NCBI GenBank assembly: GCA_023052935.1
Contig: CM041292.1
Span: forward strand, 140,953,143 to 141,017,142
Length of the DNA stretch: 64,000 nucleotides
Source: Piezodorus guildinii
Taxonomy: Eukaryota; Arthropoda; Insecta; Hemiptera; Pentatomidae
Direction of reading: 5' to 3'
Below, one piece after another: positions 1 through 10,465 of the stretch; positions within the stretch are counted from its first letter, which is position 1; the number at the start of each line of letters is the position of its first letter. A program made the position numbers and the translations under genes. The notes below the pieces were generated by a model that was given only the letters and a program-made list of their open reading frames with translations, had not been told where the DNA came from and searched no databases.

Positions 1-980
1 TTATCCTTTTAAGATTCCTCGTAGGACTATCGTGAACGGTTTGGAATGAAATCCTTTACGAAACTGTAATTAATGTAGAGTTATGCGATAACTTGAACGG
101 AACGACATGCGATATGCCTTATATGAAATCCTCACAAGAATGACCCAAATATCCGGAATTATTATGGGGCGTAGGAAGGTAGGAACTAAGGAGGAGATGC
201 TGGAGTATCAAATACCTATTACCATGACACCTCTGACGTTTCACTTTAAGTGCCAATCAGTCAGCCTTTCTCGTGTGTCACAGGCCCTTCCTCTAAGCTA
301 TCGAGGTAGTTAGAGTATCTTGAGGCCACTGCTTCACTGTCATTGAGCTTGTCTAATGATTTGCCTAAGAAGCCGATATACTAGCACCAGCAACATCTAT
401 GCTGAATTTGAAAGAAAATATAATATAAAGTAGTTAAATATAAAAGTCAAACGTAATTAAGTTTCCTTAACAATAATTATAAATCCATAATGAAAAAAAT
501 AATAAAAAATGATCACGGATATTCTCTGAATTACTAACAATAGATGAGTATGAAAGGCCACTTCAATCAGTCAATACGATGGTTGACCGTGCCATTTTAT
601 TCATGATTATAAACTTGAAAAGATCAGAAAAATGTGGCTCATGATTTGGTAATTCGTTTCACAGTTATTCCATCATCAAAATAATATTTAATATGATAAG
701 ATTATTGTACATCTCTCAACTTAATAGTGTTAGCTATTGAGATAAGAAACATCATAAAATGAAAATATTTTAACTAATATCTAGTATGCAGATATTAGTT
801 TTATATTGATTGATATCAACATTTAATATTTATGATTTTGATTGTATTTTATTCATTGACATTAATAGATATTTAAGTAAAATATATAGTATACAGTTCG
901 CCGGTTTAAATCCTATTATTATCGCATATTGCATCTACAGTTTATTGATCGATTCCGGATATCGACAGATGTTCCTAGCC
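1..980. other. Low-copy AT-rich sequence, no gene recognised
   Basis: The first 400 bases are less AT-rich than the rest and contain a 68-codon frame (107-313, plus) that resembles nothing I know. From 400 to 980 the sequence is very AT-rich with many stops. I see no repeat shared with the rest of the window and no RNA gene. Confidence 0.5.
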
Positions 981-1129
981 TTAATATTGGGAGTAAAAAA
1001 TCCTTGGTTATGCCGTCCTTCGAAAAGGTCGTAAAATAGTGGTCCTCCGAGCCTGTGCTACGTTAGGTACTCGTTAAAGGCCTATTAGCCATTGTAACAT
1101 AAAGTAACTTCAAATAAATAAACAACAAC
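981..1129 (+). repeat. SINE family S3, 5'-truncated copy
   Basis: This is the 3' body of a tRNA-headed SINE seen at least seven times here. It shows the shared blocks AAAAAATCCTTGGTTATGCC, GTCCTTCG and CTCGTTAAAG, and ends in the family tail AAATAAATAAAC. The tRNA-like head is missing. A small internal deletion removes the AATTAAACCTGGAT block present in other copies. Confidence 0.8.
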
Positions 1130-1308
1130 TAATATCTAATTTAGGTTGATTAAGTATACTGTGCATTAAAAATAACTCACTGTTGGGCCGGATAATAATA
1201 ATGCATTTTTCTCTCTTATATATTAAATATTCCCTATGTTATTTTAAAATAACATAGTCATTTAATATATAAAAATTTATAAGACTATTATAGGTCAAGA
1301 CTATTAGG

Positions 1309-1588
1309 GGAGCCCGTAGCTGAGTCCGCTAGCCTCCCACGCTAATGTTTGTGAGTTCGAATCCCGGAGCGAATTTTTCGAAACATTTAATAAATGGGAA
1401 TTCACTCACAGCCTCTCCCCGGTAATTGTGACCCCCACTCAACTGGTTACCAATCACAAAATTAGGCCTTAGGAGTGATGACCCTACTCTTAAAATACAT
1501 CGAGAAACGTGAGTGTAATAAAACTCGAGCCTCCCAAGAGATAACACCGCGAGGCCAAGGACCTACACGGCCTGTCGTATCACTGGAA
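1309..1588 (+). repeat. tRNA-derived SINE, family S1
   Basis: The head resembles a tRNA gene: an A-box-like segment (GTAGCTGAGTCCGC) followed about 35 bases later by a B box (GAGTTCGAATCCC). These are the internal RNA polymerase III promoter elements that drive SINE transcription. A non-tRNA body of about 200 bases follows, ending with CACGGCCTGTCGTATCACTG. The same 3' end recurs with poly-A at 13.5 kb and 47.05 kb, which shows that this is a retroposed family. This copy has no poly-A and is joined directly to a Jockey fragment. It is unlikely to be a functional tRNA gene because the head does not close into a full acceptor stem. Confidence 0.75.
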
Positions 1589-2010
1589 TTAAAAGGTCAA
1601 TCTGGACGTGTGGAGTTGAGCTTCGGGACTCAACTTAATAATCGAATTCCTCTGGAATCCATTCCTTACAATCCGAAATCCTTCGTAAAATGCCTAACGC
1701 TCCCTACTTTGTCACGAACATATTTATCCATATAGACCTTAATTTTCCGTATGTTACTGATTTGACTAGAACCAGGTACCTCTTCTTCCATGAAAAACTC
1801 CACTCCTACTCTAGCCCATTATTTTCAATCCTTCTACCTATTCAATACCTGATAATTCCCCGAGGCGTCTTAAAAGATGACCTGGGAACATCTAGTTTAC
1901 AATATTTTTAGAGTGCTGCTGATGAGTAGCTTCTCTGCAAGTTTGGTTAATGTCAATTTCTTTTAGCCAGTTACTAGTTGTGTTAAGTTAACAATAATGA
2001 TTTAAAAAAT
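1589..2010 (+). pseudogene. Jockey-clade LINE, 3' fragment (family J)
   Basis: This is a decayed C-terminal end of a Jockey-type reverse transcriptase. The frame at 1690-1911 reads PNAPYFVTNIFIHIDL and TRTRYLFFHEKLHS, matching the family J copy at 49.6-50.3 kb (NAPYFVTNKLIHKDL, ARTRYQSFHEKLHF). Upstream, 1600-1690 gives broken pieces of the thumb region in other frames. The 3' UTR begins with the family phrase AGAGTGCTGC and runs into an A-rich tail near 2010. The fragment lacks the endonuclease and catalytic RT motifs and is frameshifted, so it is inert. Confidence 0.8.
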
Positions 2011-3518
2011 ACATCAATAAATTCAAAGTAAACATTATTAAATAACATAATTATAATAGAAGTCCAAAAGACGCTATCAAGAAAAGCAAATGACATGCAA
2101 AACTACCTTACGACCTAATTTCAGCATAAAATAAAAAAATCTCTAAATATATAAAATGATATCGCGATTTTGGGTTTCCGGGAACTCCTTCTAAACCACA
2201 GAGGAAGATTTTTATACGTTTTTCACCATCATTTGAGCCATTCTTTTCTGAAGGTTTATAAGAAAATACATCGCAATTTTTCTTTTGAATTGAAAATTGA
2301 ATTTTCCGTAACCGTCATAAAAAAAAAAAAACCATTCCTGAAACATGAGTAGTAATATAGACATAATTACCATTAGAAAGCGCAAGGTTTTCGAAAAGTT
2401 AATATGCAATAAAATAAGTCGTACTAGTAGATAAAAAGTTGTTGTAAGCCCAAAAATATATCTGTAATGTTGTAACGAGGGAGTTTGTAGTGATTCACTG
2501 TCACCACCATACAGTATCTTATATGTTATATTCTTCCATACAGTAATCAAAGACATGAAAATGGCATCTAAAATAACCTAAAATATGTCAGATCGCTAAG
2601 AAGCGGGATACAAATTTTCATCTAGTTTCACTTTAAAATAGCCATAAATAAACTGAACTATTTTCATATATTGACCAATTTATGTTTCTCGCTTCTGTCA
2701 ATGATTAAATATAATAATGAATAGACGTTATAGATTAAACTTTTTATTTTCTTCTTAGTGCATTTTCCGCTACGATGGACTACTTATTTCAAAGCAATAA
2801 ACTCTAAATAAATCGGGAATTTTTTTTAAAACGTTAATGACGCCATATTCAAATTGCGCCCTAGCGAATCAGGGCACTAGTAAATAATTAAAACAAAACA
2901 ATTTATATACACATACCTATGCAACTTACTAGTTTAAATTAAGTTTAAACTTTGAAAAATTAATTAATATTTATAATTAATAGCCATAATATTTATTATA
3001 TTTATAATTTAGTTTGGACGAAATTTATACAGTTATAAACAAAATTAATTGAATTAATGACAAATCATGTTGAAGTTTATTAACTTCCTTGTCCTCAATT
3101 GATCATTTTGATTAAAGTTTGATTTTATTAGGAGAGTGCAATGATGCATATGTTTGATGATTTAATTTGATTCAATTTGAAGAGTGAGGGAACATGGCTT
3201 CTGACAGTTCCACCACGAGGCAGATTGGAAAAGCTATTGTTTACACTTCAATAGAGATCCCTCACTGTTGGTGGGTGGAGGGCATTCACATGACAATACA
3301 GGGGAAAAATATGGCAGTGATTTTATTGTATGGTGTTCATGTACAACCATAACATTTTCAGTAGATATTACATAATTTAATTAAAAGTGATGTGATTGTT
3401 CTGATTATTCCGTGTATGTGTTACCATTTTTGTGTTGTTTTAATTTCAAGGGGGAAAAAACTGCTGATAGTTGTTATCGCCCTTACATATTTACATTACA
3501 AAAAACAAAACAAAAAAA
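2011..3518. other. AT-rich sequence with no recognised element
   Basis: Overlapping frames on both strands at 2170-2556 (60 and 114 codons) have low-complexity, lysine- or phenylalanine-rich translations and no recognisable domain; I regard them as chance. A slightly less AT-rich stretch at 3180-3300 has no clear coding frame. Nothing else is visible. Confidence 0.45.
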
Positions 3519-4774
3519 TCTGGTGCGGGCAACACAAGACTTTCACTTACCTCCGTTTTTAAAATCGATTATAGAAATTCCAAGTACAGTAAGAGATAAA
3601 AATGAGTAAAACCATTAAAGAATTAATAAAATGCTATTTCTATAGAAACATGTGTTTTATTAAAAAATCTGTTATATAATCAGTTTATTATATATCAGTT
3701 CAGATGTTTATAATAATCAGTTAGTTTTATCATGATGGATTTTTTGTAGACCGTTGTGAAATGAGATGAGGAAGATGGTTGGGAGTGCAGTCATTAAAGA
3801 AAAACACACATTAAAACAAGTGCTATTTTAATTATCTGCCGACGTTTATGCCTACATTGTGAGCCTTCATCAGGGTTGACTCTGAGGCGGTGTCTAAAGA
3901 AGTGAAAGAAGTCCTTGACACTTTAGACACCGTCTCAGAGTCAACCCTGATGAAGGCCCACAATGTAGGCCGAAACGTCGGCACATAATTAAAATAGCAC
4001 TTGTTTTAATGTGTGTTTCTATTTAATGACCACACCACCAATCATCATCCTCATCTAGTTAGTTTTATCGGCTTTTCATCACTCTTTATTAACTTTTACT
4101 AGCTAGTGTATAAGATAATTTGTTTTTTTTTTTAATCTTTAGCTTTCAAACGGTATATCATACGTGTATATTACTGTTCTTATGTTCAAAAACAAAAAAT
4201 CGCATTAAAAAAATTTGTTTTCAGTTTTATCCTTTAGTTGTTTTTCAAATTTGTACAACTTACATATTTAGCTGTTATTTATCAATGATGATAAGATAAT
4301 ATGGTTATTTTTATAGAATCTACAAAATTAAAGGTACTTTAGTGAAAGAAAATTTATAATATCGGCATTTAAGCCCTGTCAAACTATTTTAATCAAAACG
4401 AAACCTAAATGATAATAATGCCTATTACATTTTACATTGCTATAGCGAGTTTAATCAAAATCGTCGGAACTGTTTTCGAGAAAATCGAAAAAAGATGAAA
4501 ATGCATGGTATAAACTGGCTCTTCTGGTGAGCTGATTTTGATGAAAAAGGTTCTGTAACGTCTCGGGCGTATATTTGTCTTAAATATGAAATTTCAGTTT
4601 CATAGGACTAACCGTTTCCGCCAGGGAGTTACCACACACACACACAGACCTTTTTGCGGGACTTGGTTATTTAGACTCAGAAGACCCTAAAATGTGTATT
4701 TCCGTTGAAAACTGGAATTGGAAAATTTTCACGATCGCAATACTTTCTCTTACTATATTTAATAAGAGAAAGTA
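3519..4774 (-). mobile_element. Family H Helentron-like element, copy H1 (interrupted)
   Basis: The plus strand begins TCTGGTGCGGGCAACAC and contains ACTTTCACTTAC about 25 bases in. It runs through the conserved interior (TTTAAGCCCTGTCA, GCGAGTTTAATCAAAATCGT), a CA microsatellite near 4632 and a terminal hairpin TTTCTCTTACTATATTTAATAAGAGAAA at 4744-4772 (described by its 12-base arms). The copy is split at 3731/4057 by a foldback insertion. The strand label follows the convention that H3 and H4 are plus. Subterminal inverted repeats, a 3' hairpin and a microsatellite are HINE/DINE-1 traits; this assignment is inference. Confidence 0.7.
3732..4056. mobile_element. Foldback element F1 inserted in H1 with 13-bp TSD
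   Basis: A long imperfect palindrome. The left arm (GATGAGGAAGATGG, ACATTAAAACAAGTGCTATT, CCTTCATCAGGGTTGACTCT) is repeated inverted on the right, with the centre near 3895-3925. The flanks carry an exact 13-bp direct repeat, AGTTAGTTTTATC, at 3719-3731 and 4057-4069. Removing one copy and the insert restores the family H sequence. The inner arms contain the phrase CCGAAACGTCGGC. No coding frame is present, so this is a non-autonomous foldback or MITE-like element. Confidence 0.75.
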
Positions 4775-4864
4775 AAAACGATTTACCAAAATTAAGATAG
4801 CAGACAGAAATTATGGAAAGTAAACAACGAACAAAATACTAAAACAAATAACATACTTAAAAAA

Positions 4865-5614
4865 TCTGGTGCGGGCAACAGACGACTTTCACTTACCTCG
4901 ACTTTTAAAATCAATGAAAGAATTTTCAAATACAGTTAGAGATAAAAATACGTGAAACTATTAAGGAATTAATCAAATTAAATTTCTATGGAAACATGTG
5001 TTTCATTAAAAAATCTATTATATTATTATCTAAAATAATCAGTTAGTTTTATGTTCATTTCATCACTCTCTATTAACTTTTAAAAGCTTGTGTATGAGAT
5101 GACACTTTTTCTAAAATCTTTAGCTTTCCTACGGTATATCATACATGTATATTACTGCTCTTATGTTCAAAAACGAAAAATTGCATTAAACAAATATTTT
5201 TTCTCTTTTCTCCTTTAGTTGGGTATCGAATTTATTCAATTTATATATTTACGTGTTTTTCATCAGCGTTAACAAGATAATCTAGTTATTATTATTGAAT
5301 CTACAAAATTAAAGGTACTTTAGGGGAAGAAAATTTAAAATATCGGCATTTAAGCCCTGTCAGACCATTTTTATCCAAATAAAACCTACATGATATTAAA
5401 GCCCATTAAATTTTACATCGATATAGCGAGTTTAATCAAAATCGTCGGAACCGTTTTCGAGAAAATCGAAAAAAAAGTGCAAAATGCATGGTATAAAGTG
5501 CCTCTTCTGTTTAGCTCATTTTGATGAAATAAGTTTTGTTACGTCTCGGGCGTATAGTTGTCTTAAATATGAAATTTCAGTTTCATAGGACTTACCGTTT
5601 CCGCCCGGGAGTTA

Positions 5615-5650
<36 letters not shown>

Positions 5651-5774
5651 CTTTTTGTGGGACTTGGTTATTTGGACTCAGGGGACCCTAAAACGTGTAT
5701 TTCCGTTGAAAACTGGAATTCGAAAATTTTCACGATCGCAATACTTTCCCTTACTATATATAGTAAGTGAAAGT
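4865..5774 (-). mobile_element. Family H Helentron-like element, copy H2 (best-preserved ends)
   Basis: This is the clearest full-length copy. On the plus strand it begins TCTGGTGCGGGC. The 12-bp subterminal repeat ACTTTCACTTAC lies at 4885-4896 and its exact complement GTAAGTGAAAGT at 5763-5774. The latter is one arm of a hairpin at 5743-5774 whose stem has a single mismatch and whose loop is TATATATA. A CA run of about 30 bases lies at 5617-5647. Ninety bases separate it from H1 in the same orientation. There is no replicase-helicase ORF, so it must be mobilised in trans if it is a Helentron relative. Confidence 0.7.
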
Positions 5775-6068
5775 AAAAATATGTGTTACCGTTAAATACC
5801 GCAATAGGGGAATGTCGACTTTCACTGGTGAATATCAACACTCACCAAATTCTTGTTGAGTAGGACTCAAACTGGTGTATGTTGACAATCACAAATATGC
5901 TCTGGTTGAGACCGAAATGTGAGAAGGTCAAGGTGTCCAGAGAAACCGGCAATGACTGGATGTTATCGGCAAAACCTTTTTTGTGTTGGGAGTAAGTCAG
6001 TTTTGTTTGTCTTGTGTAATGATTGATGGCGTGAACAATGTTGACTTATTTTTTTCGATAACCTAATT
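5775..6068. other. Low-copy spacer
   Basis: Moderately AT-rich and not repeated elsewhere in the window. No frame above 60 codons and no recognisable RNA gene. Confidence 0.4.
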
Positions 6069-6130
6069 CAGTGGTTCCCAACCAAAATTTTTCTCGGACC
6101 CTTTCGTCCAATCATTTCAACGGCAATTAT
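6069..6130 (+). mobile_element. Possible hAT-type terminal repeat
   Basis: CAGTGGTTCCCAACC followed by a CGGACCC block resembles the start of hAT-superfamily elements of the CAGTGGTTCYCAACC type. I found no matching inverted end nearby, no transposase and no defined 8-bp duplication. It is either a solo end or a coincidence. Confidence 0.35.
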
Positions 6131-6412
6131 CCCCTAAATCCTAAAAATCTAATCCTAAATATTAAATATATATTGCTAGATTCTTTTTAAATAAAATTAT
6201 CCCTTTTCACTCAACACTTCTTTATTTCTTCTTTCATTATCTTTACGTTTCCACCTTTGCCATTTTCAAGGATTCTTTAATCATTCTTTTATATTGCACA
6301 TATATAAAATACATTTTGTCCCATTTAAAATAAAATCTATTACAGGCTGAACTAAACTTGTCAGCTTGTTATTATCTATAATAGTAAAAATTGTTATTAA
6401 TTAGATAAAAAT

Positions 6413-6600
6413 CGTTAGTTATGCCGTCTTTCGGAGGGGATGTAAAACGTTGGTCTCCAGCATGTGCGATGTCAGGTACTCGTTAAAGATTCCTTATCCT
6501 AATTAAACCTGGATTCTCAAAATTTAGGAATCCCACTATAGTATCGTCCGATTAGGTACAGTTGCCTAAAGCACCTTTAAATGAATAATATCAACAAAAT
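6413..6600 (+). repeat. SINE family S3, 5'-truncated copy
   Basis: Shares with the other S3 copies TTATGCCGTCTTTCGGAGG, GTGCGATGTCAGGTACTCG, AATTAAACCTGGAT and ATCGTCCGATTAGG, and ends TTTAAATGAATAAT. The tRNA head is missing. It abuts the 3' UTR of the minus-strand Jockey-type LINE that follows. Confidence 0.8.
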
Positions 6601-6604
6601 CTCA

Positions 6605-6998
6605 TTTGAGAAAATTGAGTAATATTACAATCAGTCCAATTTAGGACAAGACATTCACACAATATATACAAAACAATAAATTTATATAATAATAATACAA
6701 TACACATATATATAAAACAAAATCAATAAAAATTTATACAAAAGTCACTCATACCTATATACATTTCTCAAGCATACAGCGCGTGAGTGGGGAATCTAGC
6801 CAATGCTAGAACTCCAATGTACATGTTACAAGAGGTCTCGAGGCTACTGCCGGGATGGTAAGGATGTGTGGAGCTGGATAAGGATTGAGGCAGGGGATTA
6901 GTGTGATGGATAAGGTTCTGATGGAATTTAGAGAGTTTTGATTTTATAAGATCTAAAATAAATGGAATATTTAGGTCGCAGTGTAAGGTATGGTTGGA
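6605..6998 (-). pseudogene. 3' half of the outer Jockey-type LINE (lineage D)
   Basis: On the minus strand, 6998 to about 6770 reads SNHTLHCDLNIPFILDLIKS and then FHQNLIHHTNPLPQSLSS. This is the end of a Jockey-type reverse transcriptase, similar to family J (LIHKDLNVPYVSELAR, FHEKLHFHSNPLVSILSS). About 160 bases of 3' UTR follow (6612-6770). Phrases there (ATTCACACAATATATAC on the plus strand) recur in the tails at 31.3 and 56.7 kb. The coding frame continues directly from NAPYYVSN at 10.66 kb on the far side of the CR1-like element, so a younger insertion split this LINE. Confidence 0.75.
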
Positions 6999-7018
6999 TA
7001 ATAATAATAATAAAAAAA

Positions 7019-7045
7019 AACTTTATTCTGGGACTATGTCCCTTA
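7019..7045 (-). other. Conserved 3' hairpin of family K LINEs
   Basis: On the minus strand a five-base stem GGGAC/GTCCC encloses ATA and is followed by AGAATAAAG. Matching sites occur near 11519-11545, 17485-17515, 27440-27480 and, degraded, 37838-37865. Loops and tails vary but the stem is kept, including one G-U pairing. It is probably the RNA element bound by the RT at initiation. Confidence 0.65.
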
Positions 7046-7347
7046 AGAATAACAGAATTGAACAGTAGATATTCATATATGTCTGGTCAAGAAAACAATA
7101 AAATTAATTTTTATTTACAAATGAGCAAAAGGAAAAATTAAACACTACCTAGACTTATATACATTCATGTACAAAAAGTATGGATAATGAACACACAAGA
7201 TTAGAAAAAGAAAGAAAGAAAGAAGATAAATCTCCTAAAGGCTACTGATAGGGTTGAGGGAATTATAAAAAACAAAACAAACTAATTATTCCACACTAGC
7301 TTTAGGATAAAATAGATAATTATAACTTGTGTTAAAATAGAAATAAG

Positions 7348-10218
7348 TCAGTTGCAGATTTGTTGTGCATCTATTTGGGATGCCAAAAGATGTTGGAATA
7401 GGTCAGATTTGAATGAGAGAAAGGAAGATGCATGGCGAATATGAGTAGGTAGGGAATTCCAGAGGGTTGCAGAACGGATGTAAAAGGAGTGATCAAAAGA
7501 TTTAGTTCTATGGGTGGGAAAGTAAAGGTCGGAATGGCGGGATCTAGTTTCGAGAGAGTGGACTGAGGATTTAAATTTAAGGATGCTGTGAATGTATGGA
7601 GGGTGCTGGGAGTTTATGATTTGGTAAAGGTATGATCCGAGAAAATATTTCCTCCGTGTAACAGGTAGGAGCCACTTCAACTCGCTGTATAAGTGGGTCA
7701 CTGAAGACCTCTTCGAGGTGCCGAAGATAAATCTTATGAACATGTTCATGATACGCTTGAGTCTGTCTTCGAGCACCTTTGGGAGGCCACCATATACCAC
7801 ACAGCAATAATCGAAGTGGGGGAATATTAATGAGGAGACGAGAAGCTTACGGGTAGGAAGAGGGAGAAGATGGCGGGAACGATGAAAAAACTTTAGAGTG
7901 CTTATCGTTCGTCGGGAAATATTAGCAATATGGGGTTTCCAAGAAAGGGTTTGATCAATGGTAATACCAAGGTTTTTGACTGAGGAGCTAAAGGTGATTG
8001 GATGACCATTTAGGATTAGATTCGGAAAGGAAGTATTGGATCTGAGGAGGGAATTGGAACCTATAACAATGGCCTGCGTTTTCTCAGCATTAAGCCTAAG
8101 TTTATTCAGAGTTGCCCAGGCACAGATTCTATCTAGGTCTTCCTGAATATTGGCAAATGCTACGAATAACTCAGAAGGAGAGAAGGATAGGTAGATCTGA
8201 AAGTCGTCGGCATATAAATGATAGGAGCAGTGATGGATTGAATTTGGAAGATCATTGATAAAGGAGTTGAAAAGGAGGGGGGAGATACTTGAGCCCTGGG
8301 CCACACCTGCCGAGAGGGTAAGGAAAGAAGATAGAGGATGATTGGGAATGGTAACTGCTTGGGTCCTGTTACAAAGGAAAGATTGAAACCATCGAATAGT
8401 ACTATTGGAAAATGATAAAGATTTTAGTTTGGAAAAAAGAATAGAATGATCAAGAGAATCAAAAGCTTTTGAAAAGTCCAGAAGTATTAGTACTGTTAGC
8501 TTTTTTTCGTCCATAGCGGTATGTATGTCGCTCGTGATTTTTAGAAGGGCTGATTGTGTGGAAAAGCCGGGTCGGAAACCAGATTGGAGTGGATCGAGCA
8601 GTTTGGACTTTTCGAGGAAATTGGACAGTTGTGATTGGACTATTCTTTCAAGTGGTTTAGAAAGGTTTGAGAGAATAGATATAGGGCGATAGTCTTTGGG
8701 GGAAGTAGGATTAAAGGTTTTATTAATAGGAAGTACAATAGATTTTTTCCAGGAGGTAGGGAATACAGAATTTTGGAGAGAAAAGTTATATATGAAGAAT
8801 AGGATTGGTAAAATTTCAGGAAGGCATAGTTTTATCAATTTGACGGGTATACCGTCAAAACCTACGGAGTTAGTGTGTGATTTCATGACTGAGGAAATTA
8901 GGTCAGATGGAGAGATATCGGAAAAATAAAAGTTGCTAGAGTTGAATGAAGGGACTAAAGGAAAGTCGGGGGTTGGTTGTGGAGAATCCTTTGAGGAAAT
9001 CGATGAGAAATAAGTATTTAATTCGTCAGGTGAGACCTGAAATACCTGAGAGGAAGAGGATTCACAAAGCGAGAGTTTGCGGAGGATTTGCCATTTTGAT
9101 TTGGAATCAGATGCTGAGGAAAGGGCTTCACGGAAGTAGTTTGATTTTGCTTGTCTAATTGCTGTCTGTGTCAGATTGCGGAGTGCCCTGAACGTTTGGT
9201 AGTCCTCTGTCAGTCTAGTACGTCTAAAACGTCTACGGGCTGCCTCACGCCTCTTTTGTAGTTCTTTTATCTCTTGACACATCCAAGGAGCAGGTCGACG
9301 TCTAAAGGTAGCGGTTTTAAGAGGGGCATGGGTATCAAGGATACTGAGTAAGTTGGAGGTGAGGATGTCTACCATCTGATCGATTGAGGAGCAGGAATAG
9401 ATTTCAGACCAGTTTAGGGATTCAAGATCGGGTAAAATATTTTCTCGGGTTAGACCATCTAGGTTGCGGAAAGTAATGGATTTAGGTAAGAACACTGTAG
9501 TTTGGAAATCATATGTCATTTGGATGAGATCATGGGATGATAAGAACGGAACAGGTAGTTGGGAAGCGGAAAGAAGCTTATGTCCTGAGTCAATGACATG
9601 CAGGTCCAGCCAGGTGTCGGATCTGCAGGTATGGTGAGTAGGTTCATATGGGACGACAAATAGGTGAAGTGAGAAGAACAGGTTTTCTAGATACAGTTTG
9701 TCGCTGGAGTCAATAAGGAGGTTGGTGTTGAAATCACCACAGATAATAATGTTATTATAAAAGGGAATATATTTGTAAAGGAGAGACTCAAGGGATGGGT
9801 CAAAAGGGACCGAAGGAGGACGATACACCACAGCATACAGGAGAGGATGAGTGTTGCAGGTGATTCTAACGAAAAGGAATTCAATGTGAGGAGAGTCGGA
9901 ATTGAAAGAAATATCTAGGACATGGGACTTCAGGCTATTATGGATATAAAGTCCCACACCTCCGCCAGTCCGGCCAATCCGGTCATGGCGGATAAAGGAA
10001 TAATTAGGAAGGGAAACAGAGGAGGAAGGAATATAGGGTTTTAGCCATGTTTCGGAGACTGCAATAATGTGGTAGAAATTGTAGGTAAAGTAATTAAGGA
10101 ATTCGTCAATGTGGGCTAGTAAGGACTGGGCGTTGACATGACAGGTTTTTAGGGCATTAGTCATATAGGAAGGAGGTGGAAGAGCAAACAGAAGGTAAAG
10201 GCAGGATGCTAAAGTCAC
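7348..10218 (-). CDS. CR1-like LINE ORF2: AP endonuclease plus reverse transcriptase, 956 aa
   Basis: This protein nicks target DNA and primes reverse transcription of the element RNA there. The N-terminal AP-type endonuclease (about residues 22-235) shows N29 in HVNAQS, E56 in SETW, GDFN at 161-164, the DTWLD block at 201-205 and the terminal SSHD at 227-230. The reverse transcriptase (about 450-730) shows DYRPIS at 509-514, motif A DFSKAFD at 581-587, motif B GVAQGSSISPLLF at 638-650 and catalytic YADD at 669-672 (8203-8214). There is no RNase H domain, and the length fits the usual CR1 ORF2. A second ATG at residue 19 (10162-10164) starts just before the domain and is a plausible alternative start. 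No stop or frameshift is visible, so this copy may be recent and could be active. CR1 versus a sister clade such as Kiri or L2 cannot be settled by eye. Confidence 0.93.
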   Translation of the reverse strand: MTLASCLYLLFALPPPSYMTNALKTCHVNAQSLLAHIDEFLNYFTYNFYHIIAVSETWLKPYIPSSSVSLPNYSFIRHDRIGRTGGGVGLYIHNSLKSHVLDISFNSDSPHIEFLFVRITCNTHPLLYAVVYRPPSVPFDPSLESLLYKYIPFYNNIIICGDFNTNLLIDSSDKLYLENLFFSLHLFVVPYEPTHHTCRSDTWLDLHVIDSGHKLLSASQLPVPFLSSHDLIQMTYDFQTTVFLPKSITFRNLDGLTRENILPDLESLNWSEIYSCSSIDQMVDILTSNLLSILDTHAPLKTATFRRRPAPWMCQEIKELQKRREAARRRFRRTRLTEDYQTFRALRNLTQTAIRQAKSNYFREALSSASDSKSKWQILRKLSLCESSSSQVFQVSPDELNTYFSSISSKDSPQPTPDFPLVPSFNSSNFYFSDISPSDLISSVMKSHTNSVGFDGIPVKLIKLCLPEILPILFFIYNFSLQNSVFPTSWKKSIVLPINKTFNPTSPKDYRPISILSNLSKPLERIVQSQLSNFLEKSKLLDPLQSGFRPGFSTQSALLKITSDIHTAMDEKKLTVLILLDFSKAFDSLDHSILFSKLKSLSFSNSTIRWFQSFLCNRTQAVTIPNHPLSSFLTLSAGVAQGSSISPLLFNSFINDLPNSIHHCSYHLYADDFQIYLSFSPSELFVAFANIQEDLDRICAWATLNKLRLNAEKTQAIVIGSNSLLRSNTSFPNLILNGHPITFSSSVKNLGITIDQTLSWKPHIANISRRTISTLKFFHRSRHLLPLPTRKLLVSSLIFPHFDYCCVVYGGLPKVLEDRLKRIMNMFIRFIFGTSKRSSVTHLYSELKWLLPVTRRKYFLGSYLYQIINSQHPPYIHSILKFKSSVHSLETRSRHSDLYFPTHRTKSFDHSFYIRSATLWNSLPTHIRHASSFLSFKSDLFQHLLASQIDAQQICN

Positions 10219-10465
10219 AACTTAATAAGCAACGATATGAACAAATATAAAGAAAACATGAATATAAATAAAATAATGAAATAAAATTAATACAAAGGTG
10301 ATTTGAACAAAAAATGTGAAAAAAGGAGAATTTCTTGTAAAATAAAAAATAAAACTTAAAAAAAAGAAAATTATTTATATAAATATGACTGAAGGAAAAC
10401 AATAGAGTGTTCGATGCCGTGATCTTTTCTAGTTCGTATCCAGCAGGTAGACGGGTCCGTAAGAG

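Noticed and set aside
1309..1375. Possible tRNA gene
   Set aside because: A and B boxes are present but no closing acceptor stem, and the sequence continues into a repeated body; it is a SINE head.
2170..2556. Overlapping 60- and 114-codon frames
   Set aside because: Low-complexity translations, no motif, no shared copy; likely chance.
7577..7807. Minus frame of 76 codons
   Set aside because: Alternative frame of the same ORF2.
8696..9158. Plus-strand frames of 70-77 codons
   Set aside because: Shadows of the minus-strand CR1-like ORF2.
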